Of a DNA stretch of 11,363 nucleotides, positions 1-6,280 are shown one piece after another. Position numbers and translations under genes: made by a program. Every line of letters starts with the position of its first letter. The first letter of the stretch is position 1. This DNA comes from Nitriliruptoraceae bacterium (GTDB lineage Bacteria > Actinomycetota > Nitriliruptoria > Nitriliruptorales > Nitriliruptoraceae). The notes beneath the pieces were generated by a model. It was given only the letters and a program-made list of their open reading frames with translations. It was not told where the DNA came from and did not search any database. The stretch covers positions 1 through 11,363 of the forward strand of contig SLDB01000351.1 of the NCBI GenBank assembly GCA_007125475.1, in the 5' to 3' direction.

Positions 1-1835
1 ACGAGGCCGCGCTCGGCGACGAGGCGGTGGATCTCGACGAGATCGAGCACCTCGTCGCCGGTGGCCGGCCACTGGTTCGGTGGCGCGGGTCGTGGGTCCG
101 CGTCGACGCCGATGACCTGGAACGGATCCGGCGGCTGGCCGGCGAGGACGTGTCGCTGGGCCTCACCGAGGTCCTCGCCGCGGCGTTGTCGGGCCAGCAC
201 CTCGACGACGACCTCGGGTGGGTCGACGTCGTCGCCGACGGTGAGGTGGGCGCACAGATCGAGCGCCTGCGGTCGTCGGCGGCGCCGGCGCAGGCCGAGA
301 TCGTGGGGATCGACGGTGAACTGCGGGCCTACCAGGAACGCGGGGTGGCGTGGCTTCAGCGCCTCACCGAGCTCGGGCTCGGCGGGGTCCTCGCCGACCA
401 GATGGGGTTGGGCAAGACGTTGCAGGCGATCGCGTTGCTCACCTCGCGCCCACAGGACCGCCCGCAGCTGGTCGTGTGCCCGACCTCGGTGGTCGGGAAC
501 TGGGAGCGCGAGCTCGCCCGCTTCGCGCCGACGACCCCGGTGGTCCGGCACCACGGCCCCGACCGGCCGGTGACGCCGCGGGGATTCCCTCCCGGGGCAG
601 TCGTCGTGACCAGTTACGCCCTGCTGCGTCAGGACCTCGGCATCCTCGCTGACACCGCCTGGGACGTGGTGGTGTTCGACGAGGCGCAGCAGATCAAGAA
701 CCCCGCCTCCAAGGGGGCGAAGGCGGCCCGGGCGCTGTCGGCACGCAGCCGGATCGCGCTCACCGGGACACCGGTGGAGAACCGGCTCTCGGAGCTGTGG
801 GCGATCGTGGACGTCACCAACCCCGGCCTGCTGGGGACCCCGGCGCGGTTCGCCGAGCGGTTCGCCGTACCGATCGAACGCTGGCGTGACGAGGACGCCG
901 CCGCGCGGTTGCGCCGGTTGGTCTCCCCGTTCGTCCTGCGCCGGCGCAAGGACGACCCGCAGGTGCACGCCGACCTCCCGGCGAAGCAGGAGCTGGTGGT
1001 CCCGTGCTCGCTCACCGCCGAGCAGGTCCGGCTCTACCAGTCCGCGGTCGACGCGGCGTTCTCCGGCCGTGGGCTGGGTTCGACGTCGTTCGAGCGGCGC
1101 GGGCAGATCCTGGCCCTGCTCACCGCGCTGAAGCAGATCTGCAACCACCCGACCCAGTACCTGCGGGACTCCGGTCCGCTCGAGCGGCGATCCGGGAAGC
1201 TCACCCGTGCCACCGAGATCCTCACCGAGCTCGTCGACGACGGCGACCGTGCCCTGGTGTTCACCCAGTTCCGGCAGATGGGGGAGTTGTTGGCAACCCA
1301 CCTCGCCGGTGCGCTGGGGGTCGCCGAGGTCCCCTTCCTCCACGGCGGGGTTCCGCTGGGCCGGCGCGACGAGATGGTCCGACGGTTCCAGGAGGACGAG
1401 GACGCGCCACCGGTGCTGCTGGTGTCGCTGCGTGCCGGCGGCGTCGGGGTGAACCTCACGCGGGCGAAGCACGTCGTCCATTACGACCGGTGGTGGAACC
1501 CCGCCGTCGAGGACCAGGCGACCGACCGGGCCCACCGCATCGGGCAGGACCACGTCGTCACCGTCCACGCGCTGGTCACCGAGGGGACCGTGGAGGAGCG
1601 GATCGCGGCCCTCCTCGAGCGCAAGCGTCACCTCGCCGACGCCGTGGTGGGCACCGGAGAGGCCTGGATCACCGAGCTCGACGACGACGAGCTCCGCGAC
1701 CTCGTCGCCCTCTCGGACGCGGCCGGCTCCGACGACGACATCGACGACGACATCGACGGACCGGACGTTGACGAGCCGGGTCCCCAGCCCGGTGAGCGAC
1801 CGCGCCTGGTGGCGTTGCCGGGGGGGCGCCGATGA
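1..1835 (+). CDS. SNF2-family ATP-dependent helicase, 5'-truncated by window edge
   Basis: C-terminal part of a bacterial SNF2/HepA-like superfamily 2 DNA translocase, an ATPase that moves along or remodels nucleic acid and protein-DNA complexes. Counting from GTG 27, the ATP-binding motif GLGKT is at residues 127-131, the DEAQ box at 218-221 and motif III (LTGTP) at 245-249. Lobe 2 carries FTQFRQMG, then LRAGGVGVNL, DRWWNP and DRAHRIGQ, the family signature. The C-terminus is an Asp-rich tail (DDDIDDDID). The first residues (about 1-100) resemble the end of the SNF2-associated N-terminal domain found in long bacterial members. The frame stays open upstream of GTG 27 to the left edge (residues EAALGDEA), so the real start most likely lies several hundred codons outside the window. 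The stop overlaps the next ATG by 4 bp, implying translational coupling with the SWIM protein. Cellular role in bacteria is not established. Confidence 0.93.
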   Translation, partial: EAALGDEAVDLDEIEHLVAGGRPLVRWRGSWVRVDADDLERIRRLAGEDVSLGLTEVLAAALSGQHLDDDLGWVDVVADGEVGAQIERLRSSAAPAQAEIVGIDGELRAYQERGVAWLQRLTELGLGGVLADQMGLGKTLQAIALLTSRPQDRPQLVVCPTSVVGNWERELARFAPTTPVVRHHGPDRPVTPRGFPPGAVVVTSYALLRQDLGILADTAWDVVVFDEAQQIKNPASKGAKAARALSARSRIALTGTPVENRLSELWAIVDVTNPGLLGTPARFAERFAVPIERWRDEDAAARLRRLVSPFVLRRRKDDPQVHADLPAKQELVVPCSLTAEQVRLYQSAVDAAFSGRGLGSTSFERRGQILALLTALKQICNHPTQYLRDSGPLERRSGKLTRATEILTELVDDGDRALVFTQFRQMGELLATHLAGALGVAEVPFLHGGVPLGRRDEMVRRFQEDEDAPPVLLVSLRAGGVGVNLTRAKHVVHYDRWWNPAVEDQATDRAHRIGQDHVVTVHALVTEGTVEERIAALLERKRHLADAVVGTGEAWITELDDDELRDLVALSDAAGSDDDIDDDIDGPDVDEPGPQPGERPRLVALPGGRR

Positions 1836-2791
1836 GCGAACCGCTTCGGGACGGCGAGGAGTTGGTGCGTCGCTGGTGGGGTCGTGCGTGGTTGGCGGCG
1901 CTGGACACTTCGGCACCGGCTGACGCACGACGGGCACAGCAAGGCGCGGCGCTGTTCCGGCGCGGCGCGGTCCACGACCTGCAGATCGCCCCCGGTCGGG
2001 TGACCGGGCACGTCGTCACCGACCGTGCCGGCGACGTCGAGGTCACCGCTGAGGTCGCCCCCCTCACCGACGACGAGTGGGAGGTGGTGACCCACCTCGT
2101 CGCCGACCGGCTGCGGTTCACCGCCGGGCTCCTCAATGGGGTCCTGCCGGTCGAGCTCGCCGAACGGCTCGAGGAACGGGGGATCGCGTTGTTGCCGGGG
2201 CCCGGCGCACTGCGACCGTCGTGCACCGCCGACGGTCGCGGCGCGTGCCCACACGTCGTGGCGGTCCACCGCGCCGCGGCGGTCCGGATCGACCGCGACC
2301 CGTCACTGCTGCTGTGGCTGCGGGGCCGGCCACAGCACCGGGTGCTGAGCGACGTGCGGGCGGCCCGCGGGGCCGACGACGACGTCGACGCCGAGGTCGT
2401 CGATCTCGGCGACGGTGCGCTCGACGTGGCGCGCGGCGACGTGTCGCAGATCACCGTCCACCCCGAGCGCAGCCGGGATCCGGCGTGGCTGGTGCGTCAC
2501 CTGCCGCCACCGCCGTACCTCGACGACGTCGAACCGCTCACCGGGCTGTTCGAGCGGGCCGCTGAGGCGGCGTGGCGGCTCGCCGCCGGCGACGGGGCGG
2601 CCGGCGCCGACACCGAGCTCCTCCTCGCCGAGCTCAGGGCGCGTCGGACGGCCGGGGTGCAGGCACTGGCCGACGCCCTCGGGCGGGACCCCGCAGAGGT
2701 CCGTGACGAGCTCGACGGGCTGTACGAGGACGGAGCCGTGCTGCGCACCGGCTCGGGCGAGCGGGCGAAGTACCGGGCGGTGGATGTCTGA
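1832..2791 (+). CDS. SWIM zinc-finger-type protein, partner of SNF2 helicase; degenerate zinc motif
   Basis: 319-residue cytoplasmic protein recognisable as the SWIM-finger partner usually encoded beside SNF2 helicases: an N-terminal RRWWGRAWLAAL segment, GAVHDLQIAPGRVTGHV at about 45-61, a middle region with PLTDDEWE, then the SWIM segment at 127-144 followed by IDRDPSLLLWLRGR. SWIM normally has CxC-xn-CxH ligands. Here C131, C139 and H141 remain, but the residue two before C131 is Pro129, so one ligand is missing. The C-terminal 60 residues (QALADALGRDPAEVRDELDGLYEDGAVLR) look like a winged helix and end RAKYRAV. The ATG lies inside the helicase stop (ATGA), no strong ribosome binding site precedes it, and coupled translation is likely. 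SWIM domains are thought to bind DNA or protein. The exact function of this pair is unknown, and I infer only that the two proteins act together. Confidence 0.85.
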   Translation: MSEPLRDGEELVRRWWGRAWLAALDTSAPADARRAQQGAALFRRGAVHDLQIAPGRVTGHVVTDRAGDVEVTAEVAPLTDDEWEVVTHLVADRLRFTAGLLNGVLPVELAERLEERGIALLPGPGALRPSCTADGRGACPHVVAVHRAAAVRIDRDPSLLLWLRGRPQHRVLSDVRAARGADDDVDAEVVDLGDGALDVARGDVSQITVHPERSRDPAWLVRHLPPPPYLDDVEPLTGLFERAAEAAWRLAAGDGAAGADTELLLAELRARRTAGVQALADALGRDPAEVRDELDGLYEDGAVLRTGSGERAKYRAVDV

Positions 2792-2851
2792 CCGGTTCCT
2801 CGCGGTGGCCGGGCGGGAGCCGGCGTCGACGACGGTGGCGAGGTCGACGGC

Positions 2852-2857
2852 TAGCGT
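2852..2857 (+). promoter_or_regulatory. Putative -10 box (TAGCGT) for the dehydrogenase gene
   Basis: TAGCGT fits the actinobacterial TANNNT -10 pattern and lies 58 nt before ATG 2916, in the 124-bp gap after the SWIM gene. The identical hexamer precedes rmuC at 8279. No good -35 box is seen at normal spacing. Inference only. Confidence 0.35.
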
Positions 2858-2864
2858 CCCGGTC

Positions 2865-2889
2865 CCACCCGGGTGGCGAACCGGCCGGT
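2865..2889. repeat. Two adjacent perfect palindromes just past the putative start point
   Basis: CCACCCGGGTGG (2865-2876, 12 bp) and ACCGGCCGGT (2880-2889, 10 bp) are each perfectly self-complementary and separated by 3 nt. They begin about 8 nt after the TAGCGT box, where a repressor would block transcription. In DNA this GC-rich, palindromes of such length arise by chance, so the operator idea is tentative. Confidence 0.35.
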
Positions 2890-2915
2890 CACCGGGGACG
2901 ACGACAGGGAGTGAG

Positions 2916-3692
2916 ATGGACACCACCGAGCTGTTCTCGATCCGCGGCAAGGTCGCGCTGGTCACCGGCGGCTCGCGGGGGATCGGGGAGATGATCGCCC
3001 GCGGCTACGTCGCTGCGGGCGCCCGGGTCTACATCTCGTCGCGGAAGGCGGAGGCCTGTGAGGCCCTGGCCGGCGAGCTCACCGCCGAGGGCGGCGACTG
3101 CATCGCGTTACCCGCCGACCTGTCGACCCCCGAGGGGTGTGACGAGCTCGCGGCGGCGCTCGCCGAGCGTGAGGAGCGCCTCGACATCCTGGTGAACAAC
3201 GCCGGTGCGGCGTGGGGTGCCCCACTGGGCGAGTACCCGGCGGACGGCTTCGACAAGGTGATGAACCTCAATGTCCGGGCGATCTTCCTGCTCACCCAGG
3301 CGCTGCTGCCTCAGCTGCGCGCCGCGGCGAGCGCCGACGACCCCGCACGGGTGATCGACATCGGCTCGATCGACGGGATCCAGGTCCCCGGGTTCCCCTC
3401 GTTCGCGTACTCGGCATCCAAGGCCGCGGTGCACCAGCTCACCCGTCACCTCGCGAAGTACGTGGCCGATGACCACATCACCGTGAACGCGATCGCCCCC
3501 GGGTACTTCCCGTCGAAGATGACCGAGTTCATGTTCGAACACGAGCAGGAGCTCCTCGCCGGTGTCCCGCTGGGGCGCACCGGCCAGCCCGCCGACCTCG
3601 CCGGGGTGGCGATCATGCTCGCCGCGCCGGCCGGCTCCTACATCACCGGCGCGGTGATCCCGGTCGACGGTGGGGTCGCGACGCTGAAGTGA
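2916..3692 (+). CDS. Short-chain dehydrogenase/reductase (SDR family)
   Basis: 258-residue classical SDR, a soluble NAD(P)(H)-dependent oxidoreductase. The cofactor motif TGGSRGIG is at 17-24, NNAG at 94-97, and the catalytic tetrad is N119, S151, Y165 and K169 (YSASK). The end has the usual SYITGAVIPVDGG segment. Arg and Ser directly after TGG, with the SSRK segment after strand 2 (41-44), suggest NADPH preference, though this is inference. It resembles 3-oxoacyl-reductase/RhlG-like or gluconate-5-dehydrogenase-like members; the substrate cannot be read from the sequence. The start is ATG 2916 with AGGGAG four nt upstream, although the frame stays open further back into the SWIM gene. It stands alone, with a gap on both sides, so it is probably its own transcription unit. 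Confidence 0.9.
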   Translation: MDTTELFSIRGKVALVTGGSRGIGEMIARGYVAAGARVYISSRKAEACEALAGELTAEGGDCIALPADLSTPEGCDELAAALAEREERLDILVNNAGAAWGAPLGEYPADGFDKVMNLNVRAIFLLTQALLPQLRAAASADDPARVIDIGSIDGIQVPGFPSFAYSASKAAVHQLTRHLAKYVADDHITVNAIAPGYFPSKMTEFMFEHEQELLAGVPLGRTGQPADLAGVAIMLAAPAGSYITGAVIPVDGGVATLK

Positions 3693-3706
3693 CCGCGGTG
3701 CGGGTC

Positions 3707-3733
3707 CGTACGCCGGTGTTGGTGACCCGTACG
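3707..3733. repeat. Pair of CGTACG palindromes spaced 21 bp apart
   Basis: The self-complementary hexamer CGTACG occurs at 3707-3712 and 3728-3733, both preceded by C. The 21-bp phase is two DNA turns. The two copies could also pair as a hairpin, helped by flanking GGGTC (3702-3706) and GACCC (3724-3728). Lying between the dehydrogenase stop and the M23 promoter region, it could be a two-site operator or a weak terminator. Confidence 0.3.
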
Positions 3734-3776
3734 AACGGCCTGGCCACGGATCCGGACGATGTGCCGTCACTTCCAG

Positions 3777-3782
3777 TATCAT
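3777..3782 (+). promoter_or_regulatory. Putative -10 box (TATCAT) in an AT-rich island before the M23 gene
   Basis: TATCAT lies in a patch (about 3770-3812) of roughly half A+T, the most AT-rich stretch in the window. It would give a leader of about 70 nt before GTG 3859. No clear -35 element is visible, so a dedicated sigma factor or activator may be used (inference). Confidence 0.45.
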
Positions 3783-3820
3783 CAAACACTTCTGCAACAA
3801 CTACCACAGCAGGCGGAGCA

Positions 3821-3845
3821 TCGTCACGGGCTCGGGCCGTGACGA
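3821..3845 (+). promoter_or_regulatory. Stable leader hairpin two nt before the M23 ribosome binding site
   Basis: TCGTCACGG (3821-3829) and CCGTGACGA (3837-3845) are perfectly complementary, forming a 9-bp stem with a 7-nt loop. The Shine-Dalgarno AGGAGG starts at 3848. Such a hairpin could tune translation or mRNA stability, or act at DNA level as a dyad operator. I do not recognise a known riboswitch. Confidence 0.45.
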
Positions 3846-3858
3846 ACAGGAGGCTGGG

Positions 3859-5337
3859 GTGCGGCCAGGCGTGGGGTCTCGCGCGGGTTCGGCGCCGCCC
3901 GCGTGGAATCGACGGGGGTCGGTGCGTCTGGCGGTGTGCCTGGTCGCCCTGATCGTGGCCGCCCCGACCGTGGTTGTCGCTCAGGAGAGCGACGAGATCG
4001 AGCGTGAGCTGCGCCAGTCGGAGCGCGAGGCCGAGGAACTGCGTGGCGACCTCGGTGAGCTGCGCTCCGAGCTCACGGCCGCCGAGGAACACCTCGCCGA
4101 GATCTCGGCACGCCTCGCCGACGCCCGCGGTCGGTTGCGCTCGGCCGAGGGGCAGGTCGCCCTCGGTGAGGTGGCGCTCGACGAGGCACGTGAGGAGCAG
4201 GAAGCCGCCGACGCCGCGTACCGGCGTTCCCAACGTCGCCTCGAGCGCACCGAGGAGGAGCTCGAGGCCGAGGAGGCCGTCCTCATCGACCAGATCGTGC
4301 GGGCCTTCAAGTACGGCACCTCGGGGGCCCAGCGCGGGGCGATGGTGTTCGAGGTCCTGCAACGGGCCGAGGACCCCAACGCCTTCGCCGTCGGGATGCA
4401 GCAGATGAAGATCGTGGTCGACTCCCAGGACCAGGTCGTCCAGGACGTCTTCGCCCTGCGCGACCAGCGGGAGAGGCACGCCGACGACGCCGCCCGCGAC
4501 CGCGCCGCGGCGATCCAGGCCGCCGCGGACGCCGAGGACACCCTGGCGACCCTCGAGGAGTTGCGGGCCGAGGCCGCCGACGTCGCCGACGAGGTCGCCG
4601 AGGAGGAGGCCGCCCAGGCGGCGTTCATCGACGGGCTCGAGGTCACCGAGGCCGAGACCGAGCAGCTGCTGGCACGCACGACCGAACGTCGCGACGAACT
4701 CGCCGCCGAGCTCGCCGTCGTCCGTGCCGAGGAGGAGCGTGCCGCGGCCCAGCGGCGCGCCGAGGAGGAGGCTGCCCGACGAGCCCAGCAGGAAGCCGCT
4801 GCCGGTGACGACGGCGGCAACGGCGGCAACGGTGGCAACGGCGGGAACGGCGGCGCCGGCGGAGGGACGTCCGGTGGCCGGCTCGCGACCCCGGGGGCCA
4901 GCGGTGGTCCGGGGTTGTCGGGGATCGTCTGCCCGGTCCAGGGAGCCGTCGCCGGGAGGGACTTCTCCAACGACTGGGGGTACCCGCGCTCCGGTGGGCG
5001 GTACCACCAGGGCAACGACATCTTCGCCCCCCGGGGCACCCCGGTCGTCGCCGTCGCCGACGGTGAGGTGATCCGGTGGAACCCGCCGTCGTCACCGACC
5101 GGGCTCGGGGGGATCACCGTCACCTACCGCACCCACGACGGCAGCGAGTGGTACAACGCGCACCTGGCCGATGTCGCCCCCGGGATCGAACCCGGCGCGC
5201 CGGTCTCGCGCGGCGATCGCATCGGGTCGGTGGGCAACTCCGGGAACGCGGCGAGCACGCCGCCGCACCTGCACCTCGGGCGTCGGCACGGCGGGGCGTG
5301 GGTGAACCCCTGGCCGACGATCAGCCCGGTGTGCTGA
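3859..5337 (+). CDS. Secreted coiled-coil M23/LytM peptidoglycan endopeptidase
   Basis: 492-residue envelope protein. After a basic N-terminus a hydrophobic segment (about 22-41, ending VVVAQE) looks like a signal peptide. Residues 42-315 are long Glu/Ala/Arg coiled coil interrupted by the PcsB/EnvC-like turn RAFKYGTSGAQ (148-158) and LQRAEDPNAF (167-176). Then come four Gly-Gly-Asn units (319-330), a Gly-rich linker, and a LytM domain from about 356. Zinc ligands of M23 are all present: H383 and D387 (HQGND), H470 and H472 (HLH), plus the third conserved histidine H435 (NAHL). It should cleave peptide cross-bridges in the cell wall, probably in division or separation. In related proteins such coiled coils are gated by FtsEX, but ftsEX is not in this window. 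Mature C358 and C492 could form a disulfide. Start GTG 3859 has AGGAGG five nt upstream. Confidence 0.92.
   Translation: MRPGVGSRAGSAPPAWNRRGSVRLAVCLVALIVAAPTVVVAQESDEIERELRQSEREAEELRGDLGELRSELTAAEEHLAEISARLADARGRLRSAEGQVALGEVALDEAREEQEAADAAYRRSQRRLERTEEELEAEEAVLIDQIVRAFKYGTSGAQRGAMVFEVLQRAEDPNAFAVGMQQMKIVVDSQDQVVQDVFALRDQRERHADDAARDRAAAIQAAADAEDTLATLEELRAEAADVADEVAEEEAAQAAFIDGLEVTEAETEQLLARTTERRDELAAELAVVRAEEERAAAQRRAEEEAARRAQQEAAAGDDGGNGGNGGNGGNGGAGGGTSGGRLATPGASGGPGLSGIVCPVQGAVAGRDFSNDWGYPRSGGRYHQGNDIFAPRGTPVVAVADGEVIRWNPPSSPTGLGGITVTYRTHDGSEWYNAHLADVAPGIEPGAPVSRGDRIGSVGNSGNAASTPPHLHLGRRHGGAWVNPWPTISPVC
4813..4848 (+). repeat. Four tandem 9-bp units encoding Gly-Gly-Asn in the M23 linker
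   Basis: Four GGN GGN AAC units in a row code for residues 319-330, differing only at wobble bases. They form the flexible hinge between coiled coil and catalytic domain. Copy number could vary between strains by slippage. Confidence 0.75.
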
Positions 5338-5356
5338 CGTGGCGTCACCGGGCTGA
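5321..5356. terminator. Bidirectional terminator hairpin across two convergent stop codons
   Basis: TCAGCCCGGTG (5321-5331) and CACCGGGCTGA (5346-5356) form an 11-bp perfect stem with a 14-nt loop that can pair a little further (ACG/CGT). The M23 stop (5335-5337) lies in the loop and the yczE-like stop (5345-5347) straddles the loop and right arm. There is no T-tract, as is common for high-GC actinobacterial terminators. Its placement at the convergent junction supports termination in both directions. Confidence 0.6.
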
Positions 5357-5974
5357 GCGCACCTGCGGCGGTAGCCGGTGCACCGGGTCGGCGATCGCCA
5401 GGCGCGGCAGGCACCAGTGCACCATCGGGCCGATCCCGACGGCGAACCACACCGTTCCGAGCCCCACGGTCCCGCCGAGCAACCACCCGGCGATGAGCAC
5501 GGTGAGCTCCAGCGCGGCGCGTACCGCGCCGACCGGGGGTCCGTAACTGGCGATCCCGGTCATCAGGCCGTCCCGGGGACCCGACCCCATCCCGACCCCG
5601 AGGTAGAACCCCGAGCCGATGGCGAACAGCACCGGTCCGGAGAGCATCATCACGGTGCGCAGCGCCAGCGACGCGGGGGTGTCGACGAACGCCAGGACCA
5701 GGTCGACGACGAGGCCGATCACGACCACGTTCGCGATCGTCCCCAGCCCCGGGCGCTCACGCAGGGGGAGCCACAGCAGCAGCACCACCGCTCCGACCAG
5801 GATCACCATCCGGCCGATCGGGATCCCCGTGCGTTCCGCCAGCCCCTGGTGCAGGACGTCCCACGGCCCGAGGCCGAGGTCGCCGGCGATCATCATCGCC
5901 AGCCCGACGCCGCAGATCACCAGGCCCAGCAGGAGCCGGGCCAGGCGGTGGGCGAGGTGGGTGCGGGCGGTCAT
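5345..5974 (-). CDS. YczE/YitT-like integral membrane protein
   Basis: 209-residue, highly hydrophobic protein with about five membrane spans (roughly 11-30, 54-70, 78-97, 106-128, 150-184). It matches the YczE/YyaS/YitT-type family by AGDLGLGPWDVLHQGL (30-45) and by GMGSGPRDGLM (128-138). These two segments share the pattern GxGPxDxL, suggesting an internal duplication. Function in the family is not known; transporter-like roles are only guesses. The frame is open 59 codons further upstream, but those residues are Arg/Pro-rich and not family-like, whereas ATG 5974 starts a typical N-terminus (MTARTHLAHRLARLLLGLVI). No ribosome binding site precedes this ATG, but a TACCGT box sits exactly 7 nt before it, suggesting a leaderless mRNA. 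It converges on the M23 gene. Confidence 0.85.
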   Translation of the reverse strand: MTARTHLAHRLARLLLGLVICGVGLAMMIAGDLGLGPWDVLHQGLAERTGIPIGRMVILVGAVVLLLWLPLRERPGLGTIANVVVIGLVVDLVLAFVDTPASLALRTVMMLSGPVLFAIGSGFYLGVGMGSGPRDGLMTGIASYGPPVGAVRAALELTVLIAGWLLGGTVGLGTVWFAVGIGPMVHWCLPRLAIADPVHRLPPQVRSAR

Positions 5975-5981
5975 CGCGGGG

Positions 5982-5987
5982 ACGGTA
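5982..5987 (-). promoter_or_regulatory. Putative -10 box (TACCGT) giving a leaderless yczE-like mRNA
   Basis: On the minus strand TACCGT is followed by 7 nt and then ATG 5974, so transcription would begin at or next to the start codon. Leaderless genes are common in Actinobacteria, and the lack of a Shine-Dalgarno sequence agrees. No clear -35 box is seen. Confidence 0.5.
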
Positions 5988-6053
5988 GTCGGGTCACGAC
6001 CGCGTGCCGGACCCGTCACCGGGTGCGGGTGGTCGCCTCGACGCGGTGGTTGC

Positions 6054-6085
6054 CGGCCAGGGCGTCTAGAGTCCGGCCCTGGCCG
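6054..6085. promoter_or_regulatory. Operator-like 10-bp inverted repeat centred on a TAGAGT -10 box
   Basis: CGGCCAGGGC (6054-6063) and GCCCTGGCCG (6076-6085) are perfect inverted copies around a 12-nt spacer. The putative -10 box TAGAGT (6067-6072) sits exactly in the middle. Half-site centres are 22 bp apart, about two turns, as for a dimeric repressor. It lies in the 210-bp divergent gap between the yczE-like gene and the 31-residue membrane gene. The rest of that gap (6086-6184) holds only degenerate GCGCC-containing repeats of about 15 bp (6121-6165). Rough composition arithmetic predicts about one such repeat by chance per window, so the placement is the main evidence. Confidence 0.45.
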
Positions 6086-6172
6086 CGCACCGGATCGACG
6101 GCGACGTGCCCGAACCCCGGACAGCGCCGACCACACGGCGCCCGACGACACAGCGCCCGAACAGACCTACGC

Positions 6173-6178
6173 AGGAGG
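6173..6178 (+). promoter_or_regulatory. Strong Shine-Dalgarno AGGAGG for the 31-residue ORF
   Basis: AGGAGG is a perfect anti-16S match and ends 6 nt before GTG 6185. It decides the start of the small gene and is the best reason to believe that gene is translated. Confidence 0.75.
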
Positions 6179-6184
6179 ACGTCG

Positions 6185-6280
6185 GTGACCCTACGTCAGT
6201 GGATGCTCATCCTCGGGGCCGCGACGGTGGTCGGCCTCGTGTTCACCGTCGCGCTCGCGATGTGGATCCTCTACGCCTGA
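6185..6280 (+). CDS. 31-residue single-span membrane peptide, unrecognised
   Basis: GTG 6185 to TGA 6278-6280. The peptide starts MTLRQWMLILG and ends AMWILYA: a short basic, polar N-terminus, then about 25 hydrophobic residues forming one membrane helix with aromatic residues (W, Y) near the ends. Spacing to AGGAGG is ideal and the frame is clean. I do not recognise a family. Size and shape resemble small accessory subunits of membrane complexes (CydX-like or oxidase subunit IIa-like). The neighbour across the junction is SURF1, an oxidase assembly factor, so a respiratory role is possible but speculative. The last 10 bp overlap the end of SURF1 on the other strand. An operator-like dyad lies about 110 bp upstream. 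Confidence 0.65.
   Translation: MTLRQWMLILGAATVVGLVFTVALAMWILYA

Noticed and set aside
27..29. GTG 27 as the true helicase start
   Set aside because: The frame is open to the window edge with family-like residues before it, and no ribosome binding site is seen; the gene is cut instead.
1..2791. SNF2 + SWIM as a phage-defence system
   Set aside because: No nuclease, methylase, toxin or other defence partner is present and the surroundings are housekeeping genes.
3859..3900. c-di-AMP (ydaO-type) riboswitch upstream of the M23 gene, a frequent partner of wall hydrolases
   Set aside because: The leader is only about 70 nt with one simple hairpin; I cannot see the expected two-domain architecture.
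3643..5007. Long minus-strand open frame opposite the M23 gene
   Set aside because: Gly/Leu/Arg/Asp-rich translation without motifs; it mirrors the coiled-coil codons of a clearly real gene.
6121..6165. CRISPR-like or functional repeats in the leader of the small gene
   Set aside because: Only about three degenerate copies of a 15-bp unit around GCGCC, with no spacers.
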